Of a DNA stretch of 21,131 nt, positions 14,047 through 20,715 are shown piece by piece. The stretch is from the NCBI GenBank assembly GCA_039182715.1, contig JBCDBY010000039.1, positions 1 through 21,131 on the forward strand, read 5' to 3'. The DNA comes from JBCDBY01 sp039182715. GTDB taxonomy: Bacteria > Planctomycetota > PLA2. Under the pieces are notes generated by a model, which saw only the letters and a program-made list of their open reading frames with translations, ran no database searches and was not told where the DNA came from. The position numbers were made by a program, and so were the translations under genes. The number at the start of each line of letters is the position of its first letter. Position 1 is the stretch's first letter.

Positions 14047-16086
14047 ATGCTGCGCTGGCTACTCGGACGGCCCGACTACGACGAGGTCCTGCTCCCCGTC
14101 CTCAAGGACAACTACCAGTCGACGGTCCCCGGTCTTTACATCGTGGGCGATCTCGCCGGCGCGCCCACGATTCGCAGCGCGGCCAACCAGGGCGTGGAGG
14201 TCATGGCGCACATCGGCTCCCTGCCCGACGGGCGCGCCGGGAAACAGAGCGACGTCTTCGATGTGGTGATCATCGGCGGCGGTTCCTCCGGGATCGCCGC
14301 CGCCATGGAGGCGAAGTGCTGCCAGAACCTGAGCACGGTCGTGATCGAGTCGGGTCGGCTGGCCAACACGATTCGCGAGTTCCCGAAGGGCAAGGAGATC
14401 TACGCCGAGCCCAAGTCGGTCGCCTACCGCGCGCGCCTCTGGCTGGAGGACTCCGTCAAGGAGGAGCTGCTCGAGAAGTGGGACGCGCAGCTCTCCGAGG
14501 AGGACCTCGACGTTCGCGAGGACGAGAAGGTCACCGACATCAAGCGCGTGCAGGGCAAGTTCGAGGTGCACACCGAGAAGGGCCACGTCTATCAAGGCCG
14601 CCGCGTCGTGCTCGCCATCGGCAAGCGCGGCAACCCGCGCAAGCTGGGCGTGACCGGCGAGGAGCTCGACAAGGTCCACTACAAGCTCTACGACCCGGAC
14701 GAGCACGCCGGCCAGGATCTGCTGGTCGTCGGCGGCGGCGACTCGGCGGTCGAGGCGGCCGCGGCGCTTGCCGAGGTCGGGACGGTCACGCTCTCCTATC
14801 GGCGGGAGGGCTTCTTCCGACTCAAGAGCCGCAACCGCGAGCGCATCGACCGGGCGATCGAGGATGTCAAGGTCACGGCGCATTTCGAGTCGAACGTGAA
14901 GGAGATCACGCCGGACGAGGTGGTGCTGGAGAAGAAGGGCGAGGAGATCCGGCTGCCGAACGACAACGTCTTCGTCGCGGCCGGGGCCGAGCTCCCGCAG
15001 GCCTTCTTCAAGAAGGTCGGCATCCGCATGGAGAAGCAGTGGACGCCGTGGCGCTTCGTCGCGCTGGCGTTGGTCGGCTTCGGCTTCTGGCTCATGTACG
15101 CCGGCAAGAAGTACCCGCCGCTCTGGCCGTGGAGCGCGTGGGGCGTCGGCTGGAACGATCTGCAGCTCACGCCCAACCTGCACTGGTGGGAGTGGTTCAC
15201 GATCCTCTATTCCGCCGCGACGCTCATCTGGGGCATCAAGGCGATGCGCAAGTATTGGTATTCCAAGTTTCAGCGCTGGAAGTACGCCAGCGTCATCTTC
15301 TTTCAGTGTTTCGCGCTCTGTATCCTGCCGCTCTTCATCCTGCCGCACTTCGTGCCCGACTGGTATACGAACGCCGGCTATGCGTTCCACATCGTGTTGG
15401 CGTGGCCGCTTTCGATCAGCGCGATTTCCCAGCCGTTGCTGAATGGCCACTGGGGCCCGTTCGCCTACGCGCTCACGCTCACCTTCGTGATCATCCCGGT
15501 CTTCGTGCACTTTCACGGAAGCCGGTTCTGCAGCTGGATCTGCGGCTGCGGTTGCCTCGCGGAGACGCTCGGCGACGAGTACCGCAACCTCGCGCCGCGC
15601 GGCCCCAAGTCGATTCGCTTCGAGCGCTTCGCCGGCCGGTTCGTGCTTGGCCTTGCCTGTGTGGTCACTTTCGCGACCTTCTTCTTCTCGAGCTGGGCGC
15701 GTGCCAACGAGGGCATCAGCCTCGTCTTCTACGGCATCTGGATCGACACGATGCTGGCAGGCGCACTGGGCCTCGGCCTCTACTGGTTCTTCGGCAACCG
15801 CGTCTGGTGCCGGTTCTTCTGCCCGCTGCGGATGTACATGAACATCATCGGCAGCTGGATGAGCAGGTTTCGCATCGTGCCGTCGGAGGACAAGTGCATT
15901 GCGTGCGGCCAGTGCTCGCGCGAGTGTCAGATGGGGATTCCGGTGATGGACTTCGCCAAGCGCGCCGAGTCGGTGACGCTGTCCAACAGCTCCTGTATCG
16001 GCTGCGGCATCTGCGTGGACGTCTGCCCGGTCGACGTGCTGCACTGGAACGAGGAAGCGGCGGCGGCCGCGGCCCCGAAGAAGTAG
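14047..16086 (+). CDS. Permuted FAD/NAD(P) oxidoreductase fused to NapH/NosR-like polyferredoxin membrane domain
   Basis: The protein has 679 residues. Residues 25-56 (STVPGLYIVGDLAG...NQGVEVMAHI) match the second FAD motif that normally ends a thioredoxin-reductase-like fold. Here it precedes the first dinucleotide motif DVVIIGGGSSG (72-82) and the NAD(P) motif LLVVGGGDSAVEAA (225-238). The fold then runs to NVFVAAGAELP (307-317) and, instead of the usual C-terminus, enters a membrane domain with about seven helices (334-582). Cys495/499/501/503 and Cys588/592 sit at positions typical of NapH/NosR/CcoG domains, followed by two ferredoxin motifs (Cys617/620/623/627 and Cys650/653/656/660). 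It probably passes electrons from NAD(P)H via FAD and 4Fe-4S clusters to a quinone or extracytoplasmic partner; the acceptor is unknown. GGAGG lies eight nt before the ATG. It leads a plus-strand operon. Confidence 0.9.
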   Translation: MLRWLLGRPDYDEVLLPVLKDNYQSTVPGLYIVGDLAGAPTIRSAANQGVEVMAHIGSLPDGRAGKQSDVFDVVIIGGGSSGIAAAMEAKCCQNLSTVVIESGRLANTIREFPKGKEIYAEPKSVAYRARLWLEDSVKEELLEKWDAQLSEEDLDVREDEKVTDIKRVQGKFEVHTEKGHVYQGRRVVLAIGKRGNPRKLGVTGEELDKVHYKLYDPDEHAGQDLLVVGGGDSAVEAAAALAEVGTVTLSYRREGFFRLKSRNRERIDRAIEDVKVTAHFESNVKEITPDEVVLEKKGEEIRLPNDNVFVAAGAELPQAFFKKVGIRMEKQWTPWRFVALALVGFGFWLMYAGKKYPPLWPWSAWGVGWNDLQLTPNLHWWEWFTILYSAATLIWGIKAMRKYWYSKFQRWKYASVIFFQCFALCILPLFILPHFVPDWYTNAGYAFHIVLAWPLSISAISQPLLNGHWGPFAYALTLTFVIIPVFVHFHGSRFCSWICGCGCLAETLGDEYRNLAPRGPKSIRFERFAGRFVLGLACVVTFATFFFSSWARANEGISLVFYGIWIDTMLAGALGLGLYWFFGNRVWCRFFCPLRMYMNIIGSWMSRFRIVPSEDKCIACGQCSRECQMGIPVMDFAKRAESVTLSNSSCIGCGICVDVCPVDVLHWNEEAAAAAAPKK

Positions 16087-16108
16087 CCGTTTTCCTACAC
16101 TGGCCTCC

Positions 16109-16732
16109 ATGGCGGAGGAGACGCGGGCGTCGCGCTGGGAGCATCAGCTCCGGCGCATCGAGGTCCTGACGGATGTCGTCTTCGCGGTCATCCTCGTCCG
16201 CATCTTCGTCCTGCTGCCCAAGCCGACGCGCGCGGACCTCAAGGCCGACGGGCTGCTTGCGTTCTACGAGGATCAGATCGGTGCCTTCGCGATCGTGCTG
16301 GTCGGGTTCGTCGTGACGCTCATCTACTGGCTCCAGAACAACGCGGTCATGGGGCTGCTTCGGCGAACCGACACCCGCCACACGGTCATGGCCGTGATCC
16401 AGCTCGTCGCGATCCTGCTCTTCCTCTACGCGATCCGGATCGGTCTCGACTTCGAAGGCGACCGGTTCGCCATGATCCTGGAGAGCACCATGGCGGCGCT
16501 GATGGGCTTTCTCGGCTGGGGGAATTGGGCGTATGCGGCGCGCGATCGCAAGCTGCTCCACGACTGGGTGGAGGAGGGCGACGTCCAGCGCATGACCTTC
16601 CGGCTGCTGCCGGAGCCCATCACGGCGGTCCTCACGATTCCCTGCGCCTTCATCGGGCCCGAGGCGTGGGGCCTCTCCTGGTTCGTGATCGGACCGGCCG
16701 TGGCGTGGATCGTGCGGCGGTTGCGGCGATGA
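16109..16732 (+). CDS. TMEM175-family (DUF1211) membrane protein, potassium channel-like
   Basis: The protein has 207 residues and about six membrane helices (roughly 18-38, 56-76, 92-112, 120-142, 166-182, 185-203), the layout of bacterial TMEM175 proteins, which form potassium-permeable channels. The N-terminal family motif RxxxFSD is present in altered form as RIEVLTD (16-22), followed by VVFAVILVRIFVLLP. The segment VTLIYWLQNNAVMGLLRRTDTRH is the family's second-helix and loop pattern. The changed Phe-Ser to Leu-Thr means the gating behaviour may differ, and potassium transport is inferred from the family only. No Shine-Dalgarno precedes the ATG, which is 22 nt after the redox gene stop, so the genes are probably co-transcribed. 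Confidence 0.82.
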   Translation: MAEETRASRWEHQLRRIEVLTDVVFAVILVRIFVLLPKPTRADLKADGLLAFYEDQIGAFAIVLVGFVVTLIYWLQNNAVMGLLRRTDTRHTVMAVIQLVAILLFLYAIRIGLDFEGDRFAMILESTMAALMGFLGWGNWAYAARDRKLLHDWVEEGDVQRMTFRLLPEPITAVLTIPCAFIGPEAWGLSWFVIGPAVAWIVRRLRR

Positions 16733-16765
16733 CGTTGCGGGCCGGAGGGCGCGACGGTGTTCATG

Positions 16766-16778
16766 CCTCCAAAGGAGG
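16766..16778 (+). promoter_or_regulatory. Shine-Dalgarno in a small hairpin before mddA-like gene
   Basis: AAAGGAGG (16771-16778) is a near-perfect Shine-Dalgarno seven nt before the ATG at 16786, and it fixes that start. CCTCC (16766-16770) immediately upstream pairs exactly with GGAGG (16774-16778) across an AAA loop, so the site can fold on itself. The stem is only five bp and a three-nt loop is strained, so its effect may be small. Confidence 0.5.
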
Positions 16779-16785
16779 AGTCCCC

Positions 16786-17553
16786 ATGAACACGACCGCC
16801 CTGACCACCGACCGACCCAACCGCCTGCCCGGCGCGCTTTACGGCGTCGGCTGCTACGTCTTCTTCCTCGTGACGTTTCTTTACGCCGTCGGGTTTGTCG
16901 CCGATCTCATCGTGCCGAAGACCATCAACGGCCCCGCCACGGGTGTCGGCACCGGTGTCGCTCTGCTCGTCAACGGGTTGCTCATGTCGATCTTCGCGCT
17001 GCAGCACTCCGTGATGGCGCGGCCCGCGTTCAAGCGCTGGTGGACCCGCTACGTGCCGCAATCCGTGGAGCGGCAGACCTACGTGCTGGCGACCAATGTC
17101 GCGCTCTGGCTGCTGTTCGCGTTCTGGCAGCCGATGCCGGGCGTCGTCTGGAGCGTCGAGAACCCGATCGGCTTCTGGCTGCTCACGGGGATCGGAGCCG
17201 TCGGTTGGCTGACCGTGCTCTGCGCGACGTTCATGATCAACCACTTCGATCTCTTCGGTCTGCGGCAGACCTGGTACCACTGGAAGAACCAGCCTACGCC
17301 GGCGCTGCACTTCCACGAGCGCCTGCTCTACCGATGGGTGCGGCACCCCATCCAGATGGGGTTCCTGATCGCCTTCTGGGGCACCGCGCACATGACGGTC
17401 GGCCACCTGCTGTTCGCCGCCGCCTGCACCGCCTACATCGTGGTCGCCCTGCAGCTCGAGGAGCGCGATCTGGTGGCGCAGTGGGGCGCGCGCTACGAGG
17501 AGTACCGCGGCCGGGTGCGGATGCTGGTACCGATCCGCAAGAATCGGCGCTAA
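16786..17553 (+). CDS. mddA: MddA-type methanethiol S-methyltransferase (ICMT/NnrU-like fold)
   Basis: The protein has 255 residues with about five to six membrane helices. It resembles MddA, which methylates methanethiol with S-adenosylmethionine to give dimethyl sulfide at the inner membrane. Visible features are FLYAVGFVADLIVPKTI near the N-terminus, ALQHSVMARPAFKRWWTR (71-88), ERQTYVLATNVALWLL, and INHFDLFGLRQTW (151-163). The C-terminal S-adenosylmethionine-binding pattern of the isoprenylcysteine methyltransferase superfamily is RHPIQMG (186-192) plus EERDLVAQWGARYEEYRGRV (225-244). The general fold call is firm; the exact substrate is less so, because relatives include NnrU and other ICMT-like enzymes. 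The start is fixed by AAAGGAGG. It sits 53 nt after the channel gene and 12 nt before the next gene. Confidence 0.82.
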   Translation: MNTTALTTDRPNRLPGALYGVGCYVFFLVTFLYAVGFVADLIVPKTINGPATGVGTGVALLVNGLLMSIFALQHSVMARPAFKRWWTRYVPQSVERQTYVLATNVALWLLFAFWQPMPGVVWSVENPIGFWLLTGIGAVGWLTVLCATFMINHFDLFGLRQTWYHWKNQPTPALHFHERLLYRWVRHPIQMGFLIAFWGTAHMTVGHLLFAAACTAYIVVALQLEERDLVAQWGARYEEYRGRVRMLVPIRKNRR

Positions 17554-17565
17554 TCTGGCGTCCCT

Positions 17566-17868
17566 ATGGACATGAAGAGGTCTTTTCGCAATCTCGGTTT
17601 GACGGTTCTCGTACTCGCCTCGATCGGTTGGGCCCAGGGGACCGCGAAGGAAAGCCCGGTCGACCGGATGAAGAAGGAAGCGGCGCAGCGCGCGGTCCGC
17701 TACCAGCTCTGGGAGACCCAGTTCGGCACGCTGCTGCTCGACTCTTCCACCGGCCACAGCTGGCGTCTGGAGTTCTCGGAGAAGACCGGCTACGTCTGGT
17801 CGCAGATCCCGCGCGGCATGATGAAGGACGACGGGTTTCCCATTGAGAACCCGATGACGGGGAAGTGA
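17566..17868 (+). CDS. Small exported protein of unknown function
   Basis: The protein has 100 residues with a clear signal peptide: basic start MKRSFRN, hydrophobic core LGLTVLVLASIGWA and a cleavage site near AQG (about 24). The mature part has about 75 residues. A basic helix (ESPVDRMKKEAAQRAVRY) is followed by a compact beta-like segment: QLWETQFGTLLLDSSTGHSW, then RLEFSEKTGYVWSQIP. The pattern of a short strand, LLDSSTGHSWRL and W-containing strand suggests a small soluble periplasmic domain. I recognise no family. A second ATG at 17572 would be equally good. It follows the methyltransferase stop by 12 nt and is probably the operon's last gene; downstream lies the inverted repeat at 17870-17953. 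Confidence 0.75.
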   Translation: MDMKRSFRNLGLTVLVLASIGWAQGTAKESPVDRMKKEAAQRAVRYQLWETQFGTLLLDSSTGHSWRLEFSEKTGYVWSQIPRGMMKDDGFPIENPMTGK

Positions 17869-17869
17869 A

Positions 17870-17953
17870 GGGGGCCAGGGGCCAGGAGCTAGGAGCCAGG
17901 GGCCGAACCGGCACCCGATAGGCCCCTAGCCCCTGGCTCCTAGCCCCTAGCCC
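17870..17953. repeat. G-run inverted repeat between convergent genes
   Basis: The 84 bp between two convergent genes are almost all GGGGCC/GGAGCC/TAGG-type runs. The left half (17870-17904) and right half (17920-17953) are in inverted orientation. The perfect core is GCTAGGAGCCAGGGGC (17888-17903) with its complement at 17929-17944, 16 bp with a 25-nt loop. There is no T-run after either arm, so it is not a classical terminator, but the stem could stop or stabilise both transcripts. Confidence 0.8.
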
Positions 17954-17954
17954 G

Positions 17955-18431
17955 CTACCTCATACGCTTGTTGATGTGCTGGGCGATCAGTTTGCCCAGC
18001 TCGGCGAGCCGTTCGTTGATCGCGTCGTTGGGGATCACGACGCTCATCTCGAAGTTGCCGTGCTTGCGGATGGTCACGTCGGCGTTGGCTTTGGCCTGGC
18101 CCGAGCCGTAGCCGATCCAGGAGTTCGAGAGCGTGCTGCCGGGGTAGGTGTCGACGAGTGCGATCGTCACCTTCAGCGCATCGGGACCGTCCCCGAGGAT
18201 GCCGAGGCGGCGACCCTCCTTCAGGAAGCCGTCGCGCAGCGCGCCGGTCCACTCCGCCTCGAACTCACGCGCGCGGTTCTTCTCGTCCTCGCTCGCCTGC
18301 ACCCACGTGTCGTAGTCGGCATAGACCTCGGCGAGGCGGACGCGCGTATTCGAAGGGAGCGGGTCGATGTCGCCCGGCAGCGTGCGTGCGTTGCACGCGG
18401 CGAGCAGGAGGAGGGGCGCGAGCCGGCGCAT
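17955..18431 (-). CDS. Small lipoprotein, DUF4410-like
   Basis: The protein has 158 residues. MRRLAPLLLLAACNAR is a lipoprotein signal with lipobox LAAC and Cys13. The mature domain alternates helices and strands in the manner of DUF4410-like lipoproteins: VRLAEVYADYDTW, a helix FEAEWTGALRDGFLKEGRRLGIL, strands DALKVTIALVDTYPGS and ADVTIRKHGNFEMSVVIP, and a terminal helix. The family call is an inference from this order, and function is unknown; an envelope location is likely. The ATG at 18431 has no Shine-Dalgarno. Its TAG stop touches the inverted repeat. It is convergent with the small exported gene and divergent from the coiled-coil gene 93 nt away. Confidence 0.75.
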   Translation of the reverse strand: MRRLAPLLLLAACNARTLPGDIDPLPSNTRVRLAEVYADYDTWVQASEDEKNRAREFEAEWTGALRDGFLKEGRRLGILGDGPDALKVTIALVDTYPGSTLSNSWIGYGSGQAKANADVTIRKHGNFEMSVVIPNDAINERLAELGKLIAQHINKRMR

Positions 18432-18524
18432 GGGGGGAGGATACCAACGGAGTCGGATCTCCTCCCGGTGCGCCGCCGCCGGACAGCGCGCAGCCGGTAG
18501 ACTCGTCGGGAGGAGGAACCACCG

Positions 18525-19646
18525 ATGCTTCGTATCGCGATGTGCATGCTCATGCTGGCGCCGGCCGCGGTTTGGGCCGACGACCACGAGTCCGAGGAGA
18601 TGGAACGGCGGATTCGTTCGCTCGAGGAGGCCGCCGAACGCGCCCAGGACGAGCAGGACGAAGCGCGCGCGGAAGAGCTCCACGCTCGTGCCGAGGAGGC
18701 GCGCCGTGTCTACGAGGAGGTCATGGAGCGGCGCGAGGTGCGCGAAGGCATCGGGGCCGGCGCGGAGGCGCTCGAACGGCTCGGCTACAAGGAGGAGGCG
18801 GCGAAGATGCGCGTGCTGCTCTGGAAGCTCGAGCAGCGCTTCGACGAGCGGCGGACGAAGGCGCTCGTGCTCGCCCTCGAGGTGCTCGAGGGCGTGGAGG
18901 GCCAGCCGGTCGCGGACATGCGCAACCTGCTGGAGCGCGCGCGGAAGGCGCTCGACGTGCGCTGGGAGGCGGCCGGCCCCAACGCGATGAAGGCGATGCG
19001 CGAGCGGCCGGACCAGGCCGACGTCATCAAGGTGCTCTTCGCTGTCTCGAAGTTCTGCGAGAAGCAGGGCAAGAAGGACGCGGCGGAGTACCTGCACCTC
19101 GAAGGCAAGCGCTGGCGGATGGAGCTGACGCCCGCGGGCCGGGCGCGCAGCGGCACGCATCCGCTGGAGATCGCCAAGGGGGCGCTCAAGCGATCGGAAA
19201 GCGAGCGGGACCGTGCCATCCTCGAGCACTACGAGGAGCTGCTCGAGCGTCGCGGTGACGAGCGTGGCTGGTCTCCGCGCGAGCGCGGCGCGGTGATCGA
19301 GATCCTCGGACACACGATGCGCCTGCTCGACGCCGCCGGGCGAGAGGCCGACGAGGAGCGCGTCGGGCGCTACCGCGAGGAGCTGATCGACCTGCATCGC
19401 GGTCGGCATGAACACGACGACGAGGAGGAGGAGCACGAGCACGACGGTGACGAGCTCGAAGAACTACTCGAGCGGGTCGAGGGCGCCTACGAGGAGATGG
19501 AGGAGCGCCTGGAGCGCCTCGAACGCCGGCTCGAGCGCATGAGCGAGCGCACCGAGCGCGCGCTGAACCGCATCATCGACGCCCTCGAGCAGCTCGAGGA
19601 GGAGATCGATGAGATGGAGGACGCGGTGGGCGGGGAGGAGAAATAG
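18525..19646 (+). CDS. Exported coiled-coil protein with His/Asp/Glu-rich stretch
   Basis: The protein has 373 residues. A signal peptide (about 1-18, MCMLMLAPAAVWA) is followed by an almost entirely helical, highly charged body rich in Glu, Arg and Ala. Repeated helices of tetratricopeptide-like length occur in the middle (ALERLGYKEEAAKMRVLLWKL and FCEKQGKKDAAEYLHLEGKRW). About 285-307 is HEHDDEEEEHEHDGDE, a plausible metal-binding or low-complexity linker. The last 65 residues are a long heptad coiled coil (ELLERVEGAYEEMEERLERL and beyond). I recognise no family. A periplasmic scaffold or metal-buffering role is speculation. The ATG at 18525 is set by GGAGGAGG (18509-18516) eight nt upstream. 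No terminator is seen directly downstream. Confidence 0.8.
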   Translation: MLRIAMCMLMLAPAAVWADDHESEEMERRIRSLEEAAERAQDEQDEARAEELHARAEEARRVYEEVMERREVREGIGAGAEALERLGYKEEAAKMRVLLWKLEQRFDERRTKALVLALEVLEGVEGQPVADMRNLLERARKALDVRWEAAGPNAMKAMRERPDQADVIKVLFAVSKFCEKQGKKDAAEYLHLEGKRWRMELTPAGRARSGTHPLEIAKGALKRSESERDRAILEHYEELLERRGDERGWSPRERGAVIEILGHTMRLLDAAGREADEERVGRYREELIDLHRGRHEHDDEEEEHEHDGDELEELLERVEGAYEEMEERLERLERRLERMSERTERALNRIIDALEQLEEEIDEMEDAVGGEEK

Positions 19647-19682
19647 GGTCGCGCCTCAGGACTCCTGGCAATTTGCATGGCG

Positions 19683-19715
19683 CGCGGAGGCGCGGAGGCA
19701 CCGCGGAGGCGTGGA
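19683..19715. repeat. Short GCGGAGGC tandem repeat
   Basis: The unit GCGGAGGC occurs at the start of each of three near-tandem segments (GCGGAGGC, GCGGAGGC, then CACC and GCGGAGGC), followed by GTGGAG. It does not lie in a reading frame that looks coding, and could be a fragment of a dispersed intergenic element. Confidence 0.55.
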
Positions 19716-19804
19716 GAAACTCCCGTAGACCCGATGCCCATCCGCAGCAACAGGACTCCGAGGGCGTCGGTCCCTCAGACAAGCAACGGGACTCCCGAAG
19801 CGAG

Positions 19805-19835
19805 CCCCCAGCCCCTGGCCCCTGGCCCCCAGCCC
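19805..19835 (-). repeat. G-run repeat, G-quadruplex candidate
   Basis: On the plus strand C-runs lie at 19805-19809, 19812-19815, 19819-19822, 19826-19830 and 19833-19835 with 2-3 nt loops; the minus strand therefore has five G-runs. The words CCCCTGG and CCCCAG recur, as in the repeats at 13887 and 17870. It follows the zinc-ribbon terminator in that gene's direction. Confidence 0.7.
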
Positions 19836-19878
19836 AAATAAAAAAGTGCCCGCAGGCGTTACCACGTCCCCTGCGGGC
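19836..19878 (-). terminator. Intrinsic terminator downstream of zinc-ribbon gene
   Basis: On the minus strand GCCCGCAGG (19878-19870) pairs with CCTGCGGGC (19856-19848), a perfect nine-bp stem with a 13-nt loop. The sequence AC and six T (19845-19840), then ATTT, follow. It lies 73 nt after the TGA of the zinc-ribbon gene. Confidence 0.82.
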
Positions 19879-19950
19879 GAAACGGGTTTCAAGTCTCAGC
19901 GGAACGCGATTTCGTCGATCGCGACGGCCGAACCTGAGTGGGAATCTCTT

Positions 19951-20550
19951 CTATCCCCTCGACCCGAACAAGTGGTCGAGTACCTTGCCGTTCCCTTCTC
20001 GGCGGTTTGTCAGTCGAACATGAATCTTTTGCGCGCGTTCCGCCATTTGGTCGCCGCCCCGGACGATGAAGTCGGCCAGTCCGGCGAACTCGGACTCGCT
20101 CACGAAGGTGCCGTGGTCGCCACAGACGTGGACGATCACGCCGCTCACCGTCCCGTAGTTGTGCCGCTTCATCGGTCCGTCGCAGACCGGGCACTTGCGG
20201 TACCGGACCGAGGGCGGCAGCTTGCGGCTGAAGCGTTTCTTGAAGTCGGCGACGACCGCCGAGACTTCGAGGGTTTCGGTGGTCTGACGGAGCGCGTTCA
20301 GGACCTCCTCGAGCGCGTTTCCCGGGAAGAACACGCCGCGGCAGTCGCCACACGCCATGACCTGGGTGTCCTCCCAGGTCTCCGTGTGCAGGTATCCTTC
20401 GCAATAGGAGCACTTGCAGCGCAGGAGATTCGGGCGGTCGGGCGAGACCGCGTCGCGCGAAGCCGTCTGTACGCCGCCGCGACCCGCCGCGCAGACGGCG
20501 CACTCCTCGTATCCGAGCAGGTCGTTCCCACACTTCATGCACATCCCCAT
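19951..20550 (-). CDS. Multi-zinc-ribbon protein (zf-TFIIB-like)
   Basis: The protein has 199 residues with paired cysteines of three metal sites: Cys4/7 with Cys17/20; Cys45 or Cys47/50 with Cys67/70 (CKCSYC ... CGDCRGVFFPGNALEEVL); and Cys120/123 with Cys143 and His146 (YRKCPVCDGPMKRHNYGT ... VHVCGDHGTFVSESEFAGL). The last two match the zf-TFIIB-like pattern of a CxxC, a short beta segment, a second C-x2-C or C-x2-H, then Phe and an acidic helix. These are cytosolic, mostly uncharacterised proteins that may bind nucleic acid or partner proteins. The ATG at 20550 has GGAG six nt upstream; internal ATGs at 20544 and 20538 are possible. A gene-specific terminator lies at 19836-19878. It is divergent from the YkgJ-type gene. 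Confidence 0.85.
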   Translation of the reverse strand: MGMCMKCGNDLLGYEECAVCAAGRGGVQTASRDAVSPDRPNLLRCKCSYCEGYLHTETWEDTQVMACGDCRGVFFPGNALEEVLNALRQTTETLEVSAVVADFKKRFSRKLPPSVRYRKCPVCDGPMKRHNYGTVSGVIVHVCGDHGTFVSESEFAGLADFIVRGGDQMAERAQKIHVRLTNRREGNGKVLDHLFGSRG

Positions 20551-20715
20551 CCAAAACTCCGTTCGCTCTTGAATTGAAACCCGTTCGGCGCGACCGTGGC
20601 TGTCGCTCCAAGGGAAGAGTGGACCCCGGAAACGCGCTGTCAAAGCGCCCGGAGGGCGGTTTTTCGCGTTTGTCGATTTCGCCCGACACCCCGGTAATGG
20701 AGACCAATTCATACT
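20551..20715. promoter_or_regulatory. Divergent intergenic region, zinc-ribbon / YkgJ-like
   Basis: These 165 bp lie between two divergent starts and should hold both promoters. GGAG (20557-20560 on the minus strand) is the zinc-ribbon Shine-Dalgarno. CGCCC-GGA-GGGCG followed by five T (20646-20664) is a small plus-strand hairpin. No clear -35/-10 pair is visible. Confidence 0.4.

Larger units (their letters stand above)
19647..19847. other. Intergenic region with short tandem G-rich motifs
   Basis: Between the coiled-coil gene and the terminator of the zinc-ribbon gene no gene is visible. The stretch contains three copies of a GCGGAGGC-like unit (19683-19715) and the C-run repeat at 19805-19835. 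The rest (19716-19800) shows nothing I can name. Confidence 0.5.

Noticed and set aside
14059..16110. Minus-strand frame of 683 codons opposite the redox gene
   Set aside because: The plus strand encodes clear Rossmann and ferredoxin motifs; the antisense product has none.
20646..20664. Small hairpin plus five T upstream of the YkgJ-type gene as a terminator or attenuator
   Set aside because: The stem has five bp and no plus-strand gene ends nearby, so chance is as likely; mentioned only within the intergenic entry.
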